Shown: positions 1-13,529 of the stretch, piece after piece
How positions within the stretch are numbered: position 1 is the first letter of the stretch
How the letters are laid out: the number at the start of each line of letters is the position of its first letter
Assembly: GCF_018139145.2 (NCBI RefSeq)
Contig: NC_059480.1
Coordinates: forward strand, 11,346,428-11,410,427
Direction: 5' to 3'
DNA length: 64,000 nt
From: Gymnogyps californianus
Taxonomy: Eukaryota > Chordata > Aves > Accipitriformes > Cathartidae
Translations under genes and position numbers: made by a program
The notes under the pieces: model-generated
The model's database searches: none
Told to the model about the DNA's origin: nothing
The model's input: only the letters and a program-made list of their open reading frames with translations

Positions 1-2544
1 GCACCTTGTAAAGCTTACTTTCTCTATTTCATAATTACTCAAAGGTTAGCAAGTTCTACCTGCAGCAAAGCAAAAACAGAGTTATGAACATATGCAGTAT
101 TTTGTTTTTATGAATAAATCAGCTATAGGAACTACTTACTATTAAGGCGGCTAATTGCATGGCCTTACTGAAGCACAGCTACTGTGCTCCTGGGTCATGG
201 GTGTGACCTCTTGAACTTCCATGGTGGCAGAGGTAGCTGAATGCTGATCATGTGTGAAAATCCTACAGAGTATAATGTAGGAAACAAATAGTTAAGGAGA
301 AATACAGTATTGCTGCCAGTGTTGAAACAATGTGTCTGCATCCCTCTTTTGTTTAGCTTTTCCACAAGATGGTCTGCATTTTTATACATGAGCCATCAAC
401 ATATAAATGGTAGATTATGTTTTATACAAAAAAATTCTTGCATAGGATCAAGTCCCAAGTAGTTGTTAATTTCCTCTGTTATTAACTGACAAAGTTTATC
501 CCTTTGTTTTATGAGGTCAGATGAGGGCAGAATAAGCCAGGATTGGAGGGGTTTTTTCCCCCCTTCCTTTAAAAACAACAAAATTTGAAAGGAATTTTTG
601 CATTTTTAGGTCTTTATCTGGCAAAATGTTCCTTTCCTGCAAAGTACATTTTCAAATTTAACTTTTGAAATAATTTTATAGTAGTTGTTGAGCAAAGTTA
701 TTGTTGAGGGGGATTTAGGTCTTTTGTTCTGTGAATAGCTCACCTTTCAGCAATTAAAAATGAAAATGTAGGTTTTGAACTTCCACCCATATTTGCTCAC
801 AAGCCTGTTCAGAGCTCTTGGAGTCATGAACTGTGCTTTAGCAATTCATCTCAGAAAGAAAAAGTCCTGCTGAACTCAGCCTTTCATTAAACTTTATACT
901 TTCATTGTCAAAACTCTGTAGCTTGTGAATTGCAATCAGAATAGCATATTTGATGCTCTCTCATGCCTCAGTAAAATCAACAAATCCTATTTTGGCAAAA
1001 TATTATTCACTCTATATCCTTATATGTTGTGATCCCTAGCTTTTAAACCTCCCTTTTTGTGCGGTATCATTTTCTGCCTCTGGTTCATTTTGGCTATACA
1101 ATAAAAATAGGTAAACTCTGACTTTTTTATTGTGGACTCTTTCAGATGTCCTGCATATCTGTGCAAAACTATCTGCATCTTTTTTTAGACTGCCCTGTAA
1201 GAAGATGAAGGCACTCATGTCTGTTTTGTCAGCCAAGTTAGAAAAAAAGTGGTCCATGAAAAGACCTTTAGAGAGACATCTCAGTGCAGCTATTATAAGA
1301 TATTTTTAAGATGTATTTACACTGGACACTTGTTCCACTGACATACTGCCTAGGGAGAACTTCAGTGTCTGTTTCCCTTTGTCTCCTAAAAGGACCGTCT
1401 CCAAGGAATTAACTAGCTCCACTTATTTTGTTAATGAACTGATTTACTATCCCTTGATTTTCTTGCAGAGCTTGACAGAAGCCAGTGGAGTGGAGTACGG
1501 AGGTTGCAGCATTAGCCACTGAAACTTGCTCTCTTGTAGTGTGAGCTGGTAGAGTGCAGGGCTGTGTGCTTACTCTTCTCACTTTCCTTTGTCTTTCTGC
1601 CTTGTGGTAGGTAGGCTTTATACATACATAGTATTTTTTTATTTTCTGTTAATGCCATGCAGGATGTGCTCATGCTGTGTGTTGGCTGGCATGATACCTA
1701 GCATTACAGGAGCCTGCTTGGTCACATGTCAGGAGGGAGATGAGTCTTTTTAGCTTCCTGTTCTTCATGGCCTTGGAACTGGTGCAGAAGGGCTTGGGAC
1801 TCAAATGGGCTTAGGGCATGGCCTGAGGGAGTGTAAGGGGTGTTTGAGGGTGCAGGACTTGCTGGGATGCTGATGAACTACTGTGTAGAGCAAAGGGTGT
1901 TCAATCTGACAGAGCATCTTTTGCATACTGTCTATACAGAACAGTCCTTGGAACAACTTATCCCCAGATGAACTACAGCACTGAAAGGAAACTGGTTCAT
2001 CCAACCCAAAAATAGGGTCCAAGCACAAATGAATATACATAAAATGTACATGATCAGAGAGGATCAGGGCATGGAATGAACTGAAGAAAGTAGTTATGAC
2101 AAGGTAGTTGCACCTTTTATCTTCAAGGACATAGTGTCTCTGTCTCCATCAACAGATGAGATGAATCTTCTTTTTCTTTGTCTCAGTGGCTTAAATTTTG
2201 TCTAATTTCTGGGTTTGCTTTGTTTGGCTTCCAGGCACTGCTTTTTGCTATGATGCTGCCTGCTGGAGTAGAGACCCCTTTTGTGCCTAATATTTTCTTC
2301 CTGAGTGAGCTCTGTTCATTGGTGTGGTGACTTGATTACATCTTTTTTCTGATTAACATTTTTAGGTTACCACTTGTGAAGCATTTGCTGTAATCCTTGG
2401 ATTATCTCTGTGACTGGTTTGGGGTTTTTTTTTTTTTGTTTGGTTGGGTTTTTTTGCTTCTTGTCCAATTCATTAACATCCTTCAAAAGGGATGGATTGT
2501 ATGCAGTTTTACTGTATCTGTTTACATGGCTGTGTTATGCACCA
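1..2544. other. Unique AT-rich sequence, no gene seen
   Basis: Stops interrupt all six frames and the longest open stretches are under 80 codons with no known domain. There is a T-rich run near 2427-2454 just before the CR1 fragment. I see no RNA gene, no convincing exon and no identifiable transposable element. It could be intronic or intergenic; the sequence does not decide. Confidence 0.6.
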
Positions 2545-3066
2545 CTGGCTGACTGGCTGGAAAGAGGCTTGGCAGAAAAGTTCATGGGGGTCTTGACGAA
2601 CACCAAGTTGACCATGAGCCAGCAATGTGCCCTTGTGGCAAAGAAGGCTAACAGCCTCCTGGGCTACATTAGGAAGACCGTTGCCAGCAGGTCAAAAGCG
2701 GTGATCCTTATCCCTCTACTCAGTACTGCTGAGACACATCTGGAGTGCTGGGTCCAGTTCTGGGTTCCCCAGTCCAAGAGAGACACAGACATACTGAAGC
2801 AAGTTCAGTGAAGGGCCATGAGGATGACTAAGGACTTGGTTCATCTCTCATACAAGGAGAGGCTGAGAGAACTGGGGTTGTTTAGTCTGGAGAATAGAAG
2901 CTTTGTGAGGAGTGTCTTATCAATGTGTCTGCTGGGAGGGTGTAAAAAGGATGGAGCTAAACTCTTATTAGGGGTAACCAGAGACAAGACAAGAAGCAAC
3001 GGGCCTAAACTGAAATACAAGAAATTCCATTTAAGCATAAGAAAAGCCTTCCTGGACTTCTCTGTG
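2545..3066 (+). mobile_element. CR1 LINE fragment, C-terminal part of the reverse-transcriptase ORF
   Basis: The plus-strand translation in one frame resembles the end of avian CR1 ORF2. It contains LTMSQQCALVAKKANSLLG, then VASRS, HLECWVQFW, LSYKERLRELGLFSLE and KLKYKKFHLSIRK, in the order expected for the family. The frame stays open over the whole fragment apart from one TGA at 2809-2811, which falls where CR1 normally has an arginine after the VQ residues. A TAA follows at 3067-3069. The 5' part of the element and the last part of the 3' end, including the short terminal repeats, are missing, so this is a 5'- and 3'-truncated dead copy. Identification rests on recalled family motifs; assignment to CR1 is firm, subfamily unknown. 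Confidence 0.9.
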
Positions 3067-6000
3067 TAAAGAAAACCACTTGAAAGTCCCAGTTTGGTTG
3101 ACAAGCATTACAGAAAAAGTTCATCTTTGATACCGTGAACCAAAGGAGAGCTTCCAAGTATCAGAGCTGGCTGACTACCCCTAAACAGCTTTTTGTATGT
3201 AAATTAGTATTAGTTATGGAGTGCAAGCACATAGCACCCAGTTTCTTCGGAGAAATTTGGCAGTGGAGAGTATACAGCAAGAAGATATTTAGATAATCTC
3301 TTTCCTGCTCCTGTCATTTGACAAGTAACCTGGAAAGGAGTGGTCAGATTCTGTTCACAGTAACACTGTAAATGGAGGAGAAGAGCTTCTCCTGAATGCC
3401 TCTGTGTACCTCAGGACAGAACTTGCCACTCTGTCCCCACCCTAAGGAGCTTACATGCTGGCTCCATGGCTGTCTTCCTATGGATATCTCTGGCAGAGAA
3501 AATATTTGTGTTCTGTAACTAGGCTTGCATCTAATTGTGTCTGCTAAAATAGTTCAGCAAGAAGATGACTGACTTTACTCTGCCTGTGCAGATTTACCTA
3601 GGGATTGGAAGCTGATAGAGCTTTAATCCCATCACTAAAACAGGAAGGTAAGTGGAGGCTACATACTGGACAATGCAGTCCCTCTTTATGTGCAGTCCAC
3701 CCTGCAAATTATTTATAACTTTTAAATCCTTAAGGGATAGGGACAGTCTGTGTGGATGCACAGTGTCTGTGGTAACTCTGGGACTCTCCATATAAGGTAC
3801 AGGCCAAGGATTTCAGCTCCCACTTGGACCTCTCCCCACACCACAGATACCTTTTCAAGATTTTTCTAGTATGAACTTGCCTGAAAAATTGTCTCTGCAG
3901 CCAGTTCTAATTTCCGTAGGAGTTGCAGAAGATTAAAGAAAGGTCCTGCCTAGTTTGTTTTCCTGCATCCTTCTCCTGACAAACAGAGCTGGAGTAATGA
4001 GAATCATAGAGCAGGGTTGGGTCAATGATATGCTCTTTTTCATAAATAAAAAGGTGAAATGCACAGAGAGCCAGACCTATTCAGTGGGCTAAACATGCAG
4101 TGGAGCGATGTAGATGACTAAGTGTGAGAAGGTTAAGCTTTCTGAGCACTCCTGAAGATCAATTTGCCAGACACCTACTGTTTGCTTTCTATTTTATGGA
4201 AGTAGGTCAGGAAGAAACTAACGGACATCTCACATGCTTGACATTTATTATTTTTAGTCATTTTTTGTTCCTTTTATTGATGGCTTCTACACACTGATTG
4301 TGTTGAAAGCTGCCCTGAAGATATTTGGCTATTCAGAGAGAAAGCCAGGTCACATAAAAGTCAAGATGTCCCCTCACAATGAGACAGTTCGCTCTCTGAA
4401 ATAAGCCAATAACCCATTCACTTGACACATTAAAATGACAGATACAATGCCTGAGGCATAGCCTTATTATGTGAGTTCAACAGACTGCAGACCTAAATGG
4501 CTTTCCTTTGTACCTACATTTGCCCTCAGGATGCTTTGGTTTTCTTGAGCTGTGAAGGTTGAAGCGATGATATTTATGTATCATTAGTTCTAAGGTAAAG
4601 GTGAGAACTCAAGGAAAGGTCCACAGGCATGCTATGTTAGAGTGTCAGTGATACTGGTTAATTGGTACTTTTAGGAACCATACAGATTGGTTGAACACTC
4701 ACGGTGCATGAGCAAGCACAGAGGGGGAAAAAAATGACTGCAAAACAGACCTACAAGAATATAACACATTAGCTGCCCTGCAGGGCAAAACAGAATTCAT
4801 GTGAAACCTGAAAATCAGCTATCTATCAAGAATCGCACAACCTCCTTGTTTTATGCCAGGAATGTATGTTGTAGCACTCCTCTGCAATAGATATGAGGTA
4901 GGTAGAAAACCTAGGTGGTGGTGTGCCAATGACTGTAGCAAATCTCTCTCTTGATGAGAATTCCTGAATTCCATTCAAAGCATTGGCAAAAGCTGAAGTT
5001 TTTAAACTTACGTAAGTAGACCATTAGACGTTTTATATTTAGCTCATTCTTAAAGAGTACCTCTGGGATATAGTAATGTCATTTCTTTTTATCTGTATTA
5101 GCATGTGATAACAACCTCATCTGGTATGGATTAAACTAACTGTACAATTTACCCGTCGTTCAGCAGACTAAAGATTGAGGAAAGGCATTTGAAAATTCCC
5201 CCTGAAAAAGCATAAAGAGAGAAATTCAGCACACACAAACCCAGCCATTTTTTCTAATATATCTATACTGCATTGATGACAGAAGTGCTGTGGAATACTT
5301 AAAGAATGTCTTAAAGTCTAAATAAATAGTGTAATCTAAAGTGTTTAGGTACATACCTAAATTCATTGGTTGTAATGACATCCACATTGTGGGTGAATGG
5401 AATTGCTCTGTTTGCTTTGCTACATCCGAATCTGGAATTAAAGGGCATCATGTCCAGGCGAGTTTCTAAATAGAAGTTTTACAGTTCTACTCTGAAGTAA
5501 TCTCAGCTGTGGCCAGATGAATGCAGGTTTCTCTACTGATCTGTCTCCTGTAGGCTCCATTTTAGTTTTAGCAAGACAATGTACTTCATAGAGAGACTAC
5601 ACTAGGATTCTTTCTGCTTTTATCTTTATGTCAGGGAAAAAAAAAATCAATGCATCAGCAGCTCTTTAAAGTAATTTTGGTAGTTTGAAAGAATGATATT
5701 CACTTTCTGTGTCAAGCATATTAACATTTCCAATTATGCTCCTTGTCAGTGGGGACAAACAACCACTTTTACCTAAGAGTTTCTGCTTGCTGTTGCAGAA
5801 GAGGCTTGTACATTGTTCCCCGCCATGGGGATTCTTTTTTCCGTGTCATTTCTGCCAATCTAAGCTAGAAATGTGATTTTGGTGTGCATCATCCCCATTT
5901 TGGCTGCAGACCTATCCCATTATTAACGCTTCTACTTCTCTGAATAGCTGTTAATCAGATTATATTTTTTAATAAAACAACCCTAGATTTTAAATGGGAA

Positions 6001-9000
6001 AAATGTAGGTTTCTGATACTTAATAGATAATTTTTGTAATAATTAACCAAAGTAAGACGTGTCCCATAAGTTATCAAGCAGTCCTAGTTAGCAATACTCA
6101 TTCTACACAGCCCTGAGGCATGAAAGCTTGATAAATCATTAAAGATCAGTCTTGACTACATGAGCACATGACAATATATTTTTATTTTTAATTCTTTCAG
6201 CCTATATCATGGCAATTGCATAATGCTAGCAAAGGGCATAACCAGAATTACAGATACCTTTAGGCAATAATAAGAACGCTGCCATAACCTTTGTATAAAC
6301 TGCCCTTTAAGGGAAAATGTGACCTTAGTCACTTGTGGAAAACATGGTGTTTTTTCCTTTTTAGTCAGTACAATACCACTAAGAAAGCTTTGTAGAAAAT
6401 AAAGTGCAAGGATGACGAGAATAGCTTTGTTGAAAAGACACTTTCCAAAGCTAAAAAGAGAGATGGTTGAGGAATAAGGGTGATTTGAAAATATCTGAAT
6501 TCTCCTGGAGTGCCTTGGCTTACACATGTTTACTCCCAGCTTGAAGGTGGCATCTTCTTCAAACAGTAACAGAAGCCACATTTATTGCCATCATGTGGCC
6601 AGATGGCTATGTGTCCTGGGTTGGCTTTGAACCTGTCAAAATGCATAAGGGTAACTTCATTTGAAAAAAAATAGATCAGGTGAGATACTCACTATGCTGT
6701 TTTCTTCTGGCCTATCTCATTATTTAAGCTTTATAGCAAGGCAGTGTTGTGGCTGTAATATAGCAATTACTGACCATATTTGAGACTTTATGTAGCATGT
6801 ACTTATGCACTGCTTTAACAATGGTACTACTTTGTAGATTTACAGAGGGCACTAGAATAAAGAGACGATAACAAGACACAAGTTGTGTTGTGTCTGGACA
6901 GTGTGTCAAAGCATGGCACATAAACCTTTGGTAAAAATAGGCACTGGAGCTCCTTTGCCAGTGTTACAGAAGGGCAAGCAATCTGCAGAGATAAACTGAA
7001 GAGGCAGGCTGCTGTTTACGGTTTCTTGCTTCACACTTCAGCAGGTCCAGAGCAGCTCCCAGGAATTACTTCAGCAGCCTGAAGCTCCCTGGCTGTTTCT
7101 GAAATGAGAGATCTGATGAGCTTTTCAGGGGGAGAATGAAGTGAAAACCATTCTGATCCTTCCATGGGCTACTCATTTCTCAAGGTAACAAGCCTTGTGT
7201 GTAGAATATCATCTGGTTTTCCAGTGCTTTTTCTGACGTCATTCTCAGAGGCCCTACAACCATGTACGCTCCAGCCAGACTGACTGGGTTATTACCCAGT
7301 AGATATGCAACTGTAGACATTGCTTTTCAAAGGGAGCTTGAATGGACTTACAATGCTATAGCTATGTACCACAGCACTTGCTGATGTGCTGTCTTATATC
7401 ACAAAGGTGCTGTGATGCTGCTAGTTCTGGGTTGGTAGTGCTCTTCAGTTTACAGCTCCATTCCCAGCATGACTTCCTGGGCATTTGTAGGCACGTCACT
7501 CTCAGAATCAGCAAAATGTAGGCACTATAACAACCTTGCTTGGTGTGGGAGGGGAAGGCACAGATTCATAAATAACTAGGGTGTGCTCAGTTTCTTCAGT
7601 TGATGGGGAAACATCTTCTGGCAAGGAATTGCCCAGAGTTTTATGAATATTGCCTTTCTGGGCTGAAAGCAAGACTTTGTCTTCAAATGAGAAATAATTG
7701 GTAGTTCAGTCTTTCAGAAAGTAGTTAAATGAATACTTCTTGTCCACCCAAGAGATAGTAAGGTATTGTAGTCAACTCAGATCTTTCTCTAAGTTATTAC
7801 AAGCACTTATTTTCTGCTGAGGAGAAAAAACCTGAACAAACAGCAATAAAAACTCATTGAAAACTGGCAAGCTACATGCACGTTATGAGTCTTGAGGAGA
7901 GAAATTTCTCCAGCAGTTTTTAATAAAATGTATGTACTGTCCTACAGTGTGTGATAATACCTTCTTTTGTTATGGAAGGAAGGCTGTTACAGGAATGCAT
8001 TCTGAATAATGGTCTTAATATTAGGATAGAAACAGTCACTAGTTTCTTACTCTCATTTTGAATGTGTGCTTAAATAATGTTGAACTTCCTTTTCCTCAGT
8101 TAAATCATATTTTATTCTTATTAAGAGACTGATTCTGTGGAGTTCTGTGTTCCTGCAGATTCTTCAGCACTGACAACAGTGATGCCCTCAGCACATTAGA
8201 AACATCTCTCAGCACCTAGCAGGAACAAGCCCCTAACTTTTGAAGAAGACTTTTTTTTTTTTTTTTGTATTTGGCTTCAAGAGAAGCTTAGAAGTTTAGA
8301 AAGGCTTTGGCTGATTCTGTGTAGGACTTGGTGATAAGTGTCTATATGAAATCAGAAGGAAAACAGAAGAGAAATGAAGCCCTGGAAATTGGAGATGCCT
8401 TCTTTTAAAATCCAATTATCTGCTGGGAAACAAGAAACAAGAGGAGAATAATTGAATGGGACAGTACAGAAAAATCTATCTTTGTAGTGCATTGAGCAGG
8501 GCATATTTCAGCTGCCTGGCTGTTACATGAGCATCATTATTTATCTGTTGGTAGCTTGCTTCTGACATTATCACTAAATTGGTACCACAGACTGTTGTCC
8601 ATCATCCACACTAATTTGAAGATGCGGCATCTCGTACTTGGTCTGTTTTACTTCAAGAGCACAACAAACCAAACAACCATAAGTTGTCTTGTAGAATAAC
8701 TCAGCTCCCAGAAATTAAACATGTATTTGCAAAATCTGTTTAATCATTTAGTTTTTGCCTCGGAACAAAATACCTCTCAAATGGAATTGCTTTTAAATGT
8801 CAATTTTATTTTGGACAGTAAGGTTCTGAGTGAAAAGAAAAGAGCAGCTCAGTGCTAGCTTGCCTTTGTAAAGGGTGTTTTGAGGAAGAAGGAGTTCAGA
8901 GAGTCTGAGACACCTAGTGCAACGGCCACCGTAAGAAAGCAGCAGGGAAATGGTGAAATCACCTAGTGGGTCAGCAGCACTCAGTGCCCAGAGGGTCCAC

Positions 9001-10409
9001 ACTAAGTCATTGTCAAGCTTTGGTCTTGTTACCTCTCTATAAGCTGAACTGGGGTTTGGGCTGGAGGCAGCATACTGTTACTGCTTTGCTGGGTCTCTTC
9101 TCACCATCTTCCTGTGCAGGCTATCAGGGGTTTGGAAAGATCTAATGTAAACGTGACATTGACACTTGCATTGAAGCGTGTATTTAAATGTCACTGTGAA
9201 AACCATTAATAGTTGCTTGGGGTTTCTTTTGTCTCATAATGTTTGTTAAAGAGTTACTAGACACGTTCACTATGTTTTACACTATCAACAGTGTTTTAGT
9301 GCGTGTTAAATGGTAGCGAACGGGAGCAGCATGGAATGATGTAGTAAAACAGTCTCTTTGAAAGCTGAAGGAACAGCAGAATTTACAAGGCCATTCTTTA
9401 ATAAGATGGATTACCAGTTTTTCATGCCCGAGAATACAGCACACCAAATACATCAGTGCAGCTACCAGGGCTCTAGAAGTAGCACAGCCATGTTGTTATG
9501 GTGCAGAGTATGGCTAATCAGCCCTGCTAATGGATCCATTTATGTTGAGATACCTCCACCGTGCTGATGGGGCTGAGTGCAAACATATTCTCAATGGTCC
9601 AGATGGGCCTATTAGCTTGGGTTTAGCCCAATAACAGTTGTTGGAGTCCTGAGACTAGTAAGGCACAAAAGCGGGAGGGTCAGGAAGGTTTATTAACTGA
9701 TGTGCAGAGTGGTACCAACCCACGAAGAGCACTAATAATGCTGCTGAGCCTGAGCTAATTAGTCTGCTCAGCATCTGAAGCACTGGGAGGCAGCATGTGA
9801 TTAGGCTATGGTCACTGCAAGGGCTCCTCTGTACCTATGCACAGGGACGTGGCTCCTTCGAGCTGTGCAGCTGTCTGCAGCACTGGGCAGGCGCAGGAGG
9901 CTATTCAGGCCTCTGGCTCTCCATTCGTTAAGGACGTGAGAAGGTATTACAAGGTCAGGCAGGATGCCCCTCTGACCTGGTGTCCTGCCTCCTACAGCAG
10001 CTACTCCCAGCTGGTCCAAGAGGCTTGGGAGGAGCAGAACAGGATCTGTATTTGGTGACTCATCCCTGGGAAACTCTCTCAGCTGAACCTGCAGAGAAGA
10101 TGGAGCAGTCTATACATACTGTAGTCCTAATGTGGATAGTTTACTCCCAGAGAAAAGCAGAATTTGTGGCCAGACCAGCTGCCACCTCTGCGCCAAGTCT
10201 CCTTAGGGAGCAAGGCAACTATAAGTTTCTCTTGTCCTCCCCGTTGCCCCAGCTCCTGGGATATTGCAGGTGCATGGGTATTTCTGAAAAGAGTTTTCTT
10301 ATCTTTTGTGAAGTTTACATCAAAATATACTCCACAGAACTTTATTTTATTATGGTATATTCATAATAGCACCTTGTTTGTATAGATACTAAAATGTGAC
10401 ATTTAAATG
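3067..10409. other. Unique sequence, no gene recognised
   Basis: Open frames here include 124 codons on the minus strand at 6207-6581 and overlapping frames on both strands at 9801-10366. None has a recognisable domain. A T16 tract lies at 8251-8266. The stretch 9800-10110 is richer in GC than its surroundings and holds a splice-acceptor-like tract before 9999. I cannot show that it is an exon. No tRNA, rRNA or known repeat was identified in the remainder. Confidence 0.55.
8251..8266. repeat. Poly-T tract
   Basis: Sixteen consecutive T. No recognisable retroposed sequence abuts it, so it is treated as a simple repeat. Confidence 0.9.
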
Positions 10410-10991
10410 TGTCGTGGTTTAACCCCGGCCAGCAACTAAGCACCATGCAGCCGCTCACCCCTACCCCTCCCAGTGGGAGGAGGAGGAGGATTGGGGAAAA
10501 AAGTAGAACCCCTGGGTTGAGATAAGAACAGTTTAATAACTAAAGTAAAATAAAACATAATACTAACTAATAATTAATAATAATAGTAATGAAAAGGAAT
10601 ATAGGAAAAAAAGAGAAAAATAAAACCGAAGGAAAGACAAATGATGCACAGTGCAATTGCTTACCACCTGCTGACCGATGCCCAAGCAGCGATCTGCCTC
10701 TCCTGGCCAACTCCCCCCTGTTTACATACTGGGCATGATGTTCCATGGTATGGAATACCCCTTTGGCTAGTTCGGTCAGCTGCCCCGGCTCTGCTCCCTC
10801 CCAGCTTCTTGCACACCTGCTTGCTGGCAGAGCATGGGAAACTGAAAAGTCCTTGGCTTAAGATAAGCGCTACTTAGCAACAACTAAAACATCAGAGTGT
10901 TATCAACATCATTCTCACCCTAAATCCAAAACCCAGCACTGTACCAGCTACTAAGAAGAAAATCAACTCTATCCCAGCTGAAACCAGGACA
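10410..10991 (-). mobile_element. Solo LTR of an avian endogenous retrovirus (copy A)
   Basis: Read on the minus strand, the element begins TGTCCTGG and ends ACCACGACA, with the TG...CA termini of an LTR and a length of 582 bp. It is flanked by a perfect 5-bp direct repeat AAATG at 10405-10409 and 10992-10996, which marks the insertion. A 5-bp duplication is typical of ERVL-type (class III) elements, though it does not prove the class. It aligns along its full length with copy B at 55858-56438. On the minus strand an ATTAAA poly(A) signal sits at 10532-10537. The TATA position (10721-10728) reads TATGTAAA, a weakened box compared with copy B. No gag, pol or env sequence flanks it, so it is most likely a solo LTR left by recombination between two LTRs. 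Confidence 0.92.
10532..10537 (-). terminator. LTR poly(A) signal ATTAAA (copy A)
   Basis: On the minus strand the hexamer lies in the motif TTATTAAACTG, about 120 bp before the LTR's 3' end. The equivalent hexamer is conserved in copy B. Assigned by position within the LTR; activity unknown. Confidence 0.6.
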
Positions 10992-11692
10992 AAATGTGAA
11001 GCAAAATATCGCTGCATAGTATTGGCAGCGTTGGCAGGTTGGCAATGCTGACTCTTTAATAGGATAGTACATAAAGCTATTGCTGTCAACTTGTTGCTGA
11101 GGACTGGAAAATGGAGGGATGGGAATTGTCAATATTTTCAGCAAAATTATTCTTTTCATTGAATTGTTGTGCAAGTTTTGACCTGTGCTCTGCGTGCGTG
11201 TACCTGTATAATCCAAATGGAAAGGAAGATTAAGAAAGATATGATACTGGCAGTGGTGTGGGGAGGGACTATAGTCAAGTGGATATATTTGTTACCCATT
11301 ACTTGACATTTCAGTAAAAAAGAAAATGTATAGATGGAAAATAAATTGGCAGTTGGTTAGTTGAGCAAAATACTGGTAACAAATCTTCAGTCTGAGAACA
11401 GATTTAGCATAAATAGTACATAAATCTTTGCATTACTAGTAATGTCACATTTTTGAAAATATATTGTTTCAAAGGAAACACAATGAGCCTTGAATAGATT
11501 CAATGACACACAAGTTTCCTATCCCCTTATCTCTTTAGTTAAATGGATTTGACTGTAAAAAATAGTTTTTCTTTGAAGAGTGCTTTAAAACAAAATCTAG
11601 TGAGCAGAATTTAGTTCATATGAAGTATGCAGTTCTGAATACAAATCATCCATTCCTTAAACAGTTATTGACTTTTTTAGTATGTATCTTTG

Positions 11693-11755
11693 GTATACTT
11701 ATTAATACTGATTTAAACCTTTTACTCAAGGTTTAAACCACAGTATTAAGTATAC
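11693..11755. repeat. Imperfect inverted repeat (hairpin)
   Basis: The left arm 11693-11721 and right arm 11728-11755 are complementary in three blocks: GTATACTT (8 bp), AATACTG (7 bp) and TTTAAACCTT (10 bp). They are separated by a 3-nt bulge and a small internal loop, with a 6-nt terminal loop. It may be a palindromic MITE remnant, a chance palindrome in AT-rich DNA, or a transcribed hairpin; nothing in the flanks decides. Confidence 0.75.
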
Positions 11756-13529
11756 ATTATAAAGGACATAAAGAAACGGGCTACAAGTAGGGTTAGAAAA
11801 CCCCAAACTACGTGTGTTTATCTAAATTTTGATGTAGGAAGTTTGTGTCTCTCTTAATTTTGATCTGATGGTATGGAAAGCAAAGAATAACTTTAGTGGC
11901 TGACCACACTGGGCACAGCCCAGCCCAACACTTGGGAGAGCTGTTTGGGAGGTGTAGAATGAGGAGCCCCAGTGGCTCCAAAACTCCAGAAAAGAAACAT
12001 TTTCTCTTTTGCAGCATAACCAGTCAGTATCACAGCACCATCTAGGATTTCAGTTGTTTCTCTCTCTTTTCTTTTTTTCTTTTTAAATAAGTGAAGTTGA
12101 AGAATAACGGAGGCAGAGCCACAGTAGACTATGTAGGTCTTTTGTTCTAAAAATGTAAATTATCATTTGCTTACATAAATGCAAATAATAAATATGCATT
12201 ACCTTTCAGTGTTTAATAAAATAATATCCTGGTTTGGTGAACCCACAGTGGCATGTCACCCCTGAGCAATGGAAACATGCATCTAAAAAACTCCTTGGGT
12301 GAGCAAGAGTCTGCAAAGTATGACGCTCAATCTTTACGCATAATCTCATCATCAAAGATAAAATGATTTCATGAAGGACAAAAAGCCTGTTGGGGTTTGC
12401 TGCTGTATTTACATTTCCATTTGGAATATAAATTGTGCTGAAGAGTGTGTTTGCTCAGTTCTTTATGAAGCTGCCAATGCTGAGCTCCTATCAGGCCAAG
12501 CAGCAGTTGACTCATCTGACCCTGGAGGAAAAATTGCTCAAAGCCTAGTGTACTTTTAATGCTCAGTCAGGGATTACATCTGTGCCAGCAGCAGCCTAGA
12601 GTCTTGGCTAGCTTATCAAAAGCGGAGATACTGGAACATTTCTTTCGGTAGACTTTCCTGTTAAAGGTGTTATAAAGATCCTTGGATCACATTGACAGAA
12701 GGAACAAGACTGTTACAGAAAGGGAAAACACTGAAGGGAGGTATTTTTGCTTTTGGGGTGCATAAATGGCTCATGAGATGCATGCACACATAATCTGATA
12801 TTTGTACTAAAGGAACGGTATATGTGATTCAGGTGGAGAGCAAGAAAACTAGTTGGAATGAGATCAGAAATAATAAAGTTTAATAAATTATAAAATTATT
12901 TTGTAAAACCTTAGTACAAACTAAAGTGTAACTGTTTATATACATATCTCATTGCAAACAAACAATCAGGGTGACTTTAATGGACAGCATAATTTTTATT
13001 TTTCTGCTTGAAATTCAGATAAGTCAGTCTAGTATGTAAAATGGGGGAAAAAGGACTCTCAGGGATGATTAGAAGATTGAGCCACATACTAAAAATTATC
13101 GTCATAATGTGACAACACGAATACACATCTGCAATTCAGCATAGAGACAAATGGATATTATGAAGAGCAAATAGAAGAAATGATGGATTTTTTTAAAACA
13201 TTCCTTAGTAAAGTCTGGAAGTCCTGGGTAGGGGAATAGGTACAGCCAGGAAAATGCTTTAGCTACAGTATCTACAAATGTTTAAACTCAGGCTGAAAAG
13301 GAGGTTGGTGGGAATGGCACACATTTTAATGCTTACAGTGGAGAAAGCTCCATGTGTTTAAATTAGTAGTCTTAACTTGCAGATTTTAGAGTATATTTGG
13401 AAATATAAGTAAGGACAGTGTGGTCCTGGAGCTTTTCCATGCATGCATTTTTGCATATGTTAAAAGGAAGGTAGTAGATTCCCTAATATATCAAAAATGT
13501 TCTGATATCCACCTTGATGTCCCGCCCTG

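Noticed and set aside
4000..4025. GAATCATAGAGCAGGGTTGG, resembling a reversed CR1 3' end
   Set aside because: Too short, and the following sequence does not continue the CR1 tail.
6612..6640. TGTCCTGGGTTGGC, resembling an LTR start
   Set aside because: Only about a dozen bases match; no downstream LTR similarity, TATA or 3' terminus.
10641..10877. 78-codon frame within copy A
   Set aside because: Lies wholly inside the LTR and reads it antisense.
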